Source: CAVPCZ01 sp963779225
Lineage (GTDB): Bacteria; Bacteroidota; Ignavibacteria; UBA10030; UBA6906
Direction: 5' to 3'
Assembly (NCBI GenBank): GCA_963779225.1
Contig: CAVZWW010000003.1
Span: 2,418,001 to 2,482,000, forward strand
DNA: 64,000 nucleotides
The notes below the pieces were generated by a model. It had not been told where the DNA came from, searched no databases, and worked only from the letters and a program-made list of their open reading frames with translations. Shown piece after piece: positions 57,383 through 64,000 of the stretch. Within the stretch, counting starts at the first letter, position 1, and each line of letters starts with the position of its first letter. The position numbers were made by a program, and so were the translations under genes.

Positions 57383-58423
57383 ATGAACAGACTCATACAC
57401 CGTCTTGCCCCCGTTGCAGGCAGATCCAGCATTTTGCTGATTCTCCTGCCGGGCTGTGCTGCGTTCCAGAGTTCGCGGCAAATCGACATGGCTCCTTTTG
57501 CCCAGAACACACAGATAATGTTCGCCGAGGCGGCAAAAGTGAATCGTCCTCCGCGGTGGGACTACTTGAAGCCCTACTATTCGATCCCCGAGCTCCGGGA
57601 AATCCGCAAAAGGTCCGATCCTGTTAATCGTGGGCTGCGTGGAATCGTGATGTATTCAAACCAGCTTGTCGCCCTGAATATGTCTTCGAAATCCGACAAA
57701 GAGAAGAACAAACTCCTCGCAGCATATCTGAAGGAAGCGGCTGCCAAAGTCGCCGATCGCACCAAATTCGACAGCATCGGTGTCTCTGCCTCCATGCTCG
57801 ACACGGTCTTCTCCGGCATGGAAAGTGCTGCGACATTCCGGGAGGGGATCGAACAGGCCTCCCCTCTCATCAATGCGATTGTCATGGCGATGCTCAACCG
57901 CCTGGACGAAGTTGATGAGGCTGTTCCGATCATTATTGCCGCGCTCGACCGTGTCATAGACGAGGAGTACGGCGCAAAACGATCGAACTATGTCAACCTC
58001 ATACGCATGCAGACCACGTCGCTCCATGGCATGACGCTCTTGTTCGATGCCAAAGCAGGTGACCGGGCCGCCCTTGAGCAACTCCTTGTGGTGGATCCAT
58101 CTCTGCGGGAGTTCTTTGCTTCACCCGTGAATCCCACCCCAAAAGAACTGAAGGCGGCAGAGGAGAGCGTCACCATCCGTCTCGAAAGAATCAATACATT
58201 CATACATCACCTCGACGAAGAGAAAACCGTCTACTCCGCAAAGCAGCGGGAACTCGAGGCGTTGCGGGTGAACGTCGAGGATCGCATAAAGATCGCCCGG
58301 GATGCCATCATGATCTGGGCCCAATCCCACAGGAATCTCGGGGCGGGCATCGCGGTTCCTCCTCTGATTGACGTTGCTGGAATAGCCGGGGGGCTGGCCA
58401 GGAAGGTCGTCCCGTTGCCGTAG
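57383..58423 (+). CDS. lipoprotein of unknown function
   Basis: A 346-residue lipoprotein: signal peptide with lipobox LLPGC (Cys about 25) followed by a long helical body (YLKEAAAKVADRTKF, VIIAALDRVIDEEYGAK, LRVNVEDRIKIARDAIMIWAQSH), and a small hydrophobic end (IDVAGIAGGLA). I do not recognise the family. It follows the phospholipase-like/barrel gene by about 45 bases and probably belongs to the same transcript. The gene-free stretch after it is long. Confidence 0.6.
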   Translation: MNRLIHRLAPVAGRSSILLILLPGCAAFQSSRQIDMAPFAQNTQIMFAEAAKVNRPPRWDYLKPYYSIPELREIRKRSDPVNRGLRGIVMYSNQLVALNMSSKSDKEKNKLLAAYLKEAAAKVADRTKFDSIGVSASMLDTVFSGMESAATFREGIEQASPLINAIVMAMLNRLDEVDEAVPIIIAALDRVIDEEYGAKRSNYVNLIRMQTTSLHGMTLLFDAKAGDRAALEQLLVVDPSLREFFASPVNPTPKELKAAEESVTIRLERINTFIHHLDEEKTVYSAKQRELEALRVNVEDRIKIARDAIMIWAQSHRNLGAGIAVPPLIDVAGIAGGLARKVVPLP

Positions 58424-58990
58424 TTTGTGCATCCGTGTTCATCAGGATGCAGGGGCTCGCTATCTCTGCGACATGTTCGAGGTGGTATTGGCTCAATCCA
58501 GAGCCTTACCGACAGGTTCCTGCTTGTGCGCGGGCTCGCCGGCACAGATCTCATGAGCCGCGAGAACGCGGTCATTTAGGCCAATTCTCGAATTTCGCTC
58601 CAGTGCGATTTGTTGGACGCGAATGAACCGACGCTCCTTGGCCAGTATCGTGTCAACGACCGGGGGATCAAGGCGAGTCTTTTTGTCGCTCGTTTTTGAA
58701 CTCACTTCCTTAGACTACACTGCAGCATACAGGTTTCCCGATCCGCCCCCGGGATCCGGGGGCACAACCCTTCCACCCGCTGCTTGATTCTCTTGTTTTC
58801 ACTCTGTATTTTGATGTTATTCAACTGCTCCTCCCCCGGTCGTGGGTCCACTCCCCAGACGACACATGATGTCCAACATGCCCCCCGGTGCAGGTGAAAT
58901 CATCCCTGGGGTCTAATGACGTCGCGGTGAATGTGTTGCGGGCGAGTGCAAGCAGCAGAATCAGCCCGCCTGAATGATAAGGAGAGGGCG
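58424..58990. other. long intergenic before regulator 2
   Basis: 567 bases with no gene I can support on the plus strand. On the minus strand a 70-codon frame (58705-58493) reads KKTRLDPPVVDTILAKERRF and RNSRIGLNDRVLAAHEI; it looks protein-like but has no recognised match and no strong ribosome site, so it may be a gene remnant. AAGGAGAG just before 58991 is the ribosome site of regulator 2. Confidence 0.4.
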
Positions 58991-61084
58991 ATGGCAGCAG
59001 GGGAGGAGGTAAGTGAAACCCGAATGGACAATCAAAGACGAGGCGACGAAAAAGTGAGTCCCCCTGCTGGTGGTGACGATATGTCGGCACTCAGGGAAGT
59101 CCCGACAGGGATAGACGACCGGCCGGCTGGACAGAAAGAGGGCCTGGAGGAACGACTGGAGTATGAGGGGTTCCTCACGAATCTGTCTGCTCGCTTTGTG
59201 AACCTCCCATCCGAACAGATTGACAGTGAGATCAAAGATGCTGAGCGCCGCATATGCGAGTTCCTTGACCTCGATCAAGCCGCGCTCTGGCAGCGGGATG
59301 ACCAGGTCCCAGGTAATCTCACACTTACTCATCTCTTCAGCGCCTCGGGAGTCCTCCAGCCTCCCGAGCGGATGGAGGTGTCTTTTTTCCCCTGGTACCG
59401 GCAGGAAATGCTGGCCGGTCGCACAGTGGCTTTCGCCAAACTGGATGAGCTGCCACAGGAGGCGGAGGTTGACCGGGAATCCGGCCGCCGTTTCGGCATC
59501 AAATCGAATTTGACCATGCCGCTCTCGGTAGGGGGTGGCGCTATCGTTGGTGTCCTGGGCCTGAGCGCAATGCGAGCGGAACGAACCTGGCCGGACGCAC
59601 TCGTGAAGCGGCTGCAACTGATCGCGCAAATCTTCGCCAATGCGCTGGCTCGAAAGCGCTCAGACCAGGCCTTGCGTGAAAGTGAAGAGCGGATGACTCT
59701 GGCTGCGCAGGCGGCAGAGTTTGGTGTTTGGGCGTGGAACATCGCCGCCAACCAGGTCTGGGGCTCGGAAAAATGGCTGAATCTGTTCGGGTTCGTATCA
59801 GGGGAGAAGGCGAGCTTTGAGGATGTGCTCGAGCGGATCCATCGGGATGACCGCGAGAGGGTAGAGCAAGAGGTGCGGCGCGCTGTAGCCAACCCGGGTG
59901 AGTATGTGGGGGAATTCCGCGCGGTTTTGCCCGACGGCGTTGAGCGCTGGATTTCGTCACGGGGGCGGGTGTACGAAGACGGAGCCGGGAAACCGGCTCG
60001 GATGCTGGGTGCGGCGATTGACATCACCGAACGCAAACAGATGGAGGCGCAGCTCAGGGACCGTCTCCAGGAGATTGAAGATCTCAAACGACGAGTCGAA
60101 AGAGAAAATGTTTTCCTACAGGAAGAGATCGGACTCCTGGTTGAGCACGCGGACATTGTGGGGAAAAGTGATGCGATAAAGAATGTCCTGGTCCAGGCAG
60201 AGCAGGTGGCCGGGACAGGCTCGACGGTCCTCCTGATGGGCGAAACCGGAACGGGAAAAGAACTGATTGCGAGGACAATCCACAGGTTGAGCCGCAGGAA
60301 AGACCGGACCCTCGTAACGGTCAATTGTGCCTCGCTCCCTACCACGCTCATCGAAAGCGAGCTCTTCGGAAGGGAGAAAGGGGCCTATACTGATGCGCTG
60401 ACGAGAATGGCAGGGAGGTTCGAGCTTGCGACCGGATCCACACTCTTTCTCGATGAGATCGGCGAACTTCCTCTCGAAGTGCAATCCAAATTCCTGCGCG
60501 TCCTTGAGGATGGCAGTTTTGAACGATTGGGATCCACAAAGACGCTGATCGCAGACGTCCGTATCATTGCCGCCACGAACCGGGACCTTGATCGGGCCGT
60601 GAGGGAGGGCAAATTCAGGGAGGACCTGTACTACCGGCTGAGAGTCTTCCCCATCGTGGTACCGCCCCTGCGTGAACGGCCGGAGGATATCCCGCTGTTG
60701 GTCTGGACATTTGTCAGGCAGTATGAGAAAAAGATTGGCAAGCGGATCGACCGCATCGCAAAGAAGTCCATGGAATCCATGCAACGTTATAACTGGCCTG
60801 GCAATGTCAGGGAATTGAAGAACGTGATTGAACACGGAATGATTGTGAGTACCGGCAATACTCTCGCCGTAAGTTTGCCTCAAGGTGGATCTACAAGTGA
60901 AACCAAAGCGTCAGATCTCGAAAGCATCGAACGAAGCCACGTCCTCAAGGTTCTGACAGAGTCCGGCTGGCGCATCGGAGGTAAGGGTGGGGCCGCAGAG
61001 GCTCTTGGACTGAAACGAACGACACTTCAATCTCTATTGAAGAGACTCGGAATCAGGCGTCCCCGCCCGGGGATGCCGAAATAG
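58991..61084 (+). CDS. sigma-54 activator, GAF-PAS-AAA+-Fis (regulator 2), with GAYTDA loop
   Basis: A 697-residue activator with the same order as regulator 1: acidic N-terminal extension, GAF (about residues 65-220, LDQAALWQRDDQVPG, IKSNLTMPLSVGGGA), PAS (about 240-355, VWAWNIAANQVWGS, MLGAAIDITERKQ), coiled linker, AAA+ (GETGTGKELIAR, LFLDEIGELP, REDLYYRLRVFP) and Fis HTH (GGAAEALGLKRTTLQSLLKRLG). The sigma-54 contact loop reads GAYTDA where the family has GAFTGA. ATG 58991 has AAGGAGAG upstream. The next gene has a sigma-54 promoter, so the two form a regulator-target pair parallel to the first. Confidence 0.93.
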   Translation: MAAGEEVSETRMDNQRRGDEKVSPPAGGDDMSALREVPTGIDDRPAGQKEGLEERLEYEGFLTNLSARFVNLPSEQIDSEIKDAERRICEFLDLDQAALWQRDDQVPGNLTLTHLFSASGVLQPPERMEVSFFPWYRQEMLAGRTVAFAKLDELPQEAEVDRESGRRFGIKSNLTMPLSVGGGAIVGVLGLSAMRAERTWPDALVKRLQLIAQIFANALARKRSDQALRESEERMTLAAQAAEFGVWAWNIAANQVWGSEKWLNLFGFVSGEKASFEDVLERIHRDDRERVEQEVRRAVANPGEYVGEFRAVLPDGVERWISSRGRVYEDGAGKPARMLGAAIDITERKQMEAQLRDRLQEIEDLKRRVERENVFLQEEIGLLVEHADIVGKSDAIKNVLVQAEQVAGTGSTVLLMGETGTGKELIARTIHRLSRRKDRTLVTVNCASLPTTLIESELFGREKGAYTDALTRMAGRFELATGSTLFLDEIGELPLEVQSKFLRVLEDGSFERLGSTKTLIADVRIIAATNRDLDRAVREGKFREDLYYRLRVFPIVVPPLRERPEDIPLLVWTFVRQYEKKIGKRIDRIAKKSMESMQRYNWPGNVRELKNVIEHGMIVSTGNTLAVSLPQGGSTSETKASDLESIERSHVLKVLTESGWRIGGKGGAAEALGLKRTTLQSLLKRLGIRRPRPGMPK

Positions 61085-61202
61085 AGTCACTTCGCCGGTG
61101 CATCGGCAGACAATCTCATCTCACCCTCCCACCTCGACAGGTATTCTTCAAGGAAACACCCGCAAACCGATGTATTTTCATGTCTATTCCCATCAAATTT
61201 CC

Positions 61203-61220
61203 TGGGCACGATTCTAGCTT
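61203..61220 (+). promoter_or_regulatory. sigma-54 promoter before the second ABM gene
   Basis: GGGCACGATTCTAGC keeps the GG and GC pairs exactly 10 bases apart with the CACG of the -24 box; the -12 box (TAGC) is weaker than at 42831. It lies 120 bases after the regulator 2 stop. A partial inverted repeat, GCCGGTGCATCGGC at 61094-61107, lies upstream. Confidence 0.6.
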
Positions 61221-61334
61221 AGTGTAGTCTGTTATCCCCCCGGCCAGAGAAGGAAATTGTGGAAGATTCTCCTTCCCCTCCCGGATCCTGTAACGGATCT
61301 AGATTGGCCAACAAACCGAGCGGAAGCTATCCAA

Positions 61335-61676
61335 ATGGTACACTCGACAATCAGGATGGAAATGTCCTCGGGAAGTGCGAGGGAAGCACTGGAAGTCCTT
61401 CGCCCTATCGTTGAGCGAACGAAGGTTGAGCCCGGATGCATTAGTAGCAGGATCTATCGAGACGTCCAGCAAGACTACGCGATCATGATCGAGGAACTCT
61501 GGAGCAGTCAGGAAGAGCTTGAGCGTCATCTCTGCTCTTCGGACTATCAGAGGATCCTCCTGGTGGTCGAGATGGCAAAGGGCCAACCGGAGATCAGGTT
61601 CAGCGCAATCTCACACACAAGCGGCTTTGAAACCATAGTTGAGGCAAGAAGCCACGCTGAGAGTGCCCGCCAATGA
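61335..61676 (+). CDS. ABM-domain protein 2
   Basis: The counterpart of the gene at 42859, in the same place after a sigma-54 activator. The ABM fold is seen as AREALEVLRPIVERTKVEPGC and IMIEELWSSQEELERHLCSSDYQRIL (quoted in parts), with VEPGC matching VQPGC of copy 1. ATG 61335 (MVHSTIRMEM) is chosen by alignment with copy 1; the frame is open back to GTG 61257, which has a fair ribosome site, so a 139-residue form is possible. It precedes the glycyl radical enzyme by 134 bases and may be co-transcribed. Substrate unknown. Confidence 0.75.
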   Translation: MVHSTIRMEMSSGSAREALEVLRPIVERTKVEPGCISSRIYRDVQQDYAIMIEELWSSQEELERHLCSSDYQRILLVVEMAKGQPEIRFSAISHTSGFETIVEARSHAESARQ

Positions 61677-61810
61677 AGCCGCCGGTCCGATCACGAACAG
61701 TTACCCAGAAGGATGTATCATTCAAGGCGATGCTGTGAATCGGCGCAGACTGCCGCGTAAGCGATAATCAATCCACACAAACCACATTACAGCAAACAGG
61801 AGAGCGCACA

Positions 61811-64000
61811 ATGGGAACGACAAATGTTGCAGAGAAGAGCTCCACAGGGCGTGTCAAGGCCGATAAGGCACGGATCGATCGGCTGAAAGAACAACTCAGG
61901 AGCACACCTGCAGAGGTCGATTTTGAGCGGATCAGGATCATGGAGGAGGTTTACGCGAAGACGCAAGGCGACCAGAATATCATGCGTAGAGCCAAGTTCA
62001 TGGCCACCCTGCTGGAGCGGAAGAAGATCTACATTGACGATAACCTCTTCGTGGGCAGCATGGCCGGCACCGTCAACGGAATCTACACCTATCCGGAATG
62101 GAACATCGATTGGATGAAGGACGATAATACCGTTGAGAAGTGCACGGATCCGGAGGACAAAAGGGTAAACCAGTGGGCTCTTGATTACTGGGAAAAGCGC
62201 GCACTGAAGCCCCGCACGCTGGAGATCTTCGAGAAGAAGTATGGTTTCGATCCGAAGCCTTGCTATGACTCCGGCTTTGTTATCAGTTTCTTTGACTGGC
62301 CCGGTGGCGGAGGCAACCTGAACTACCCCAGGATATACAACTATGGGCTGGCCGCCATGATCAAGGAGGTCGAGGAGCGGCAGGCTGCCCTCGACATGCG
62401 CTTGCCCAATGCCAGCAAGCTCTACTTCTATGAAGCCAGCCTCATCATCATGAGGGCCATTGTCCGCCTGGCTCATCGCTATGCCGAGCTGGCCCGGGAA
62501 ATGGCAGCAAAAGAAAAGAACGAAACCCGCAAGGCGGAGTTGATAGCTATTGCCGAAACCTGCGAATGGGTGCCGGAGCATCCGGCCCGCAACCTGAGAG
62601 AGGCAATTCAGGTTCATTACTTCTGTCACCTCTGCGCGGAACTCGAACAGGTCGGCTGCGGTTACTCCGAGGCCTATCTGGGCCAGAACCTCGAGCCCTA
62701 CTATCAGCGCGACAAAGCGGCCGGGCTGATCGAACCAGAAGATGCAACGTTCATGCTCCAGAATCTCTTCATCAAGCTGAACGAAATCGGCTATTACTTT
62801 GGCGAGAAGGTCGCCTTGCAGAACTCTGCCGACCTTGGACAGAGCATCTCGCTCGGGGGCTTTACCGAAGATGGGGAAGATGCCACCGCGGAAATGGACT
62901 ACCTGATCCTCGATGCCGCCGGCTACCTTCACTTGCCCCAGCCTCCGCTGTCGTGCATCTACACAGAGAGGATGAGTGGCAAATTTTTGGAAAAGGTACT
63001 CGATGTAATAGGCACCGGTGTTGGCATGCCTCAGTTCGTGAATGGCAACGTGATGATGAAACGGGCCCTTCACATGTTCGGTGACTCCAAAAAGGGCATC
63101 ACCCTGGAAAAAGCCAGGCGCACCTGCATCGGCGCCTGCGTGGGCTCCTACATTCCCTACGAAACCGGTCACCCGGTGGAAGGCCAGCCCAACCTGGGGA
63201 AGATCATCGAGTTTACGATGAACAATGGCTTCGATCCCCGCACCAAGAAGCAGGTCGGACCCAAGACCGGTGATACCGAGACCTTCAAGAACTTCGAAGA
63301 ACTATACGCGGCCTTCGAGAAGCAACTGCAATTCAATGAGGATGTCCTCCGCCGGGGTGCCTGGATCGCCAGCATGTTGTGCGCTGACTTCCTTCCGGTT
63401 CCCTGGCGCTCGCTCCTGACCGGGGGCTGCATTGAAACCGGCACCGAGGTGTGGAATGGAGGGGCCAATTACTACACCGTTGCCCAGATCGTGGTGGGTG
63501 GCATTGACGCGGCCAACTCGCTGATGGCAGTGAAGAAACTGGTTTATGATGACAAAAAGATCACCATGGCCGAACTCAAGAAAGCCCTGGCGGCCAACTT
63601 CGGGGGAGAATATGAGAAGGTCAGGAAGCTGTGCTATGAGGCGCCCAAGCATGGCAACGACATCCCTGAAGTGAACAGGATGGCCCACAGGGTGTACGAA
63701 AGCATTCTCACGGCTTTCAACAATGTCGACGGCGGTGGCAATTACCTCAGCAAAGACATCAAATCAACGCCGGATGCATATACCAAGAGCATCCACAACC
63801 TGATGGGGATGGTGACCGGAGCTCTGCCCAACGGCAAATATGCCGGGGTCGCACTCACCGATGGTAGTCTGTCTGCCATGCCGGGCACCGACGTCAACGG
63901 ACCCACCGCGTTGGTGATGTCTGCGGCGAAGGCTCAGGATGCCATCAAGTACACCGCAACGCACATGAACATGAAGCTCCCGCCGGATCAGCTTAAAACA
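61811..64000 (+). CDS. glycyl radical enzyme (pyruvate formate-lyase-like), 3' end outside the window
   Basis: 730 codons of a member of the glycyl radical family, in which a Gly radical made by an AdoMet activase passes to an active-site Cys. The start has AGGAG 8 bases upstream; the N-terminal part reads RIDRLKEQLRSTPAEVDFERI. The radical Cys is most likely Cys443 in CIGACVGSYIPY; most decarboxylases and dehydratases have Cys-Val-Glu here, but this one has Cys-Val-Gly. The glycine loop (RVxGY) and the activase gene lie beyond 64000. The lack of the Glu points away from diol dehydratase or choline lyase and leaves an aryl- or alkyl-acting synthase, or a novel lyase. Confidence 0.9.
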   Translation, partial: MGTTNVAEKSSTGRVKADKARIDRLKEQLRSTPAEVDFERIRIMEEVYAKTQGDQNIMRRAKFMATLLERKKIYIDDNLFVGSMAGTVNGIYTYPEWNIDWMKDDNTVEKCTDPEDKRVNQWALDYWEKRALKPRTLEIFEKKYGFDPKPCYDSGFVISFFDWPGGGGNLNYPRIYNYGLAAMIKEVEERQAALDMRLPNASKLYFYEASLIIMRAIVRLAHRYAELAREMAAKEKNETRKAELIAIAETCEWVPEHPARNLREAIQVHYFCHLCAELEQVGCGYSEAYLGQNLEPYYQRDKAAGLIEPEDATFMLQNLFIKLNEIGYYFGEKVALQNSADLGQSISLGGFTEDGEDATAEMDYLILDAAGYLHLPQPPLSCIYTERMSGKFLEKVLDVIGTGVGMPQFVNGNVMMKRALHMFGDSKKGITLEKARRTCIGACVGSYIPYETGHPVEGQPNLGKIIEFTMNNGFDPRTKKQVGPKTGDTETFKNFEELYAAFEKQLQFNEDVLRRGAWIASMLCADFLPVPWRSLLTGGCIETGTEVWNGGANYYTVAQIVVGGIDAANSLMAVKKLVYDDKKITMAELKKALAANFGGEYEKVRKLCYEAPKHGNDIPEVNRMAHRVYESILTAFNNVDGGGNYLSKDIKSTPDAYTKSIHNLMGMVTGALPNGKYAGVALTDGSLSAMPGTDVNGPTALVMSAAKAQDAIKYTATHMNMKLPPDQLKT

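Noticed and set aside
58493..58705. 70-codon minus-strand frame before regulator 2
   Set aside because: Looks partly protein-like, but without a recognised family or good start I only mention it in the intergenic entry.
61787..63172. A long minus-strand reading frame opposite the glycyl radical enzyme
   Set aside because: It is the complement of a highly conserved gene with biased codons, has no family match and no ribosome site.

Overview
The window looks like a chromosome segment from an anaerobic or facultative member of the Bacteroidota/Chlorobiota/Ignavibacteriota side of the FCB group. The main evidence is five exported proteins that end in NYPNPFNPST-type type IX secretion (T9SS) sorting domains. 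Supporting evidence is several PorT-like or other small outer-membrane barrels, a glycyl radical enzyme, and heavy insertion-sequence (IS) load from the IS110, IS3 and IS256 families. No rRNA, complete tRNA or CRISPR array was seen.

Layout. 1-2117: the tail of an unknown gene, a terminator and a 5'-nucleotidase-like enzyme. 2.1-7.3 kb: an IS graveyard with two IS110 elements (one frameshifted), one IS3 element, a tRNA-Pro fragment, a 76-bp tandem repeat and gene stubs. 7.4-29.4 kb: a minus-strand array of exported proteins: FG-GAP, M36 protease, TolB-like lipoprotein, metzincin protease, beta-barrel, M6 protease/sialidase-like, and a small T9SS protein. The array is punctuated by long intergenic repeats (copies A-E). 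Several repeats carry the 3' end of tRNA-Asn, and one abuts a serine-recombinase remnant. Two of the proteases are split by IS elements. 29.9-35.7 kb: an HTH/nucleotidyltransferase pair, a frameshifted kinase-TPR gene, a Phd/ParE toxin-antitoxin pair and two copies of a small HTH gene. 35.8-40.7 kb: katG with a PerR-like regulator and operator, an envelope protein fragment and a CorA-like transporter.

40.7-64 kb is the most interesting part. Two GAF-PAS-AAA+-Fis sigma-54 activators (40754 and 58991) are each followed by a convincing -24/-12 promoter and then by a small ABM-domain monooxygenase gene. Behind the first come an outer-membrane barrel, a BASS transporter, a second outer-membrane channel, a SulP anion transporter, a cytoplasmic DszB-like sulfinate desulfinase with its Cys/His/Arg catalytic set intact, a CoA-disulfide-reductase/rhodanese fusion and a second BASS transporter. 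Behind the second comes a glycyl radical enzyme that runs off the end of the window. My reading, which is inference, is an anaerobic pathway for an organosulfur or aromatic compound: uptake through barrels and BASS carriers, radical activation or C-S chemistry, desulfination, handling of the released sulfur by the rhodanese fusion and anion movement through SulP. A block of envelope genes (52.7-58.4 kb), including an apparent zinc phospholipase C-like/beta-barrel fusion, lies between the two halves.
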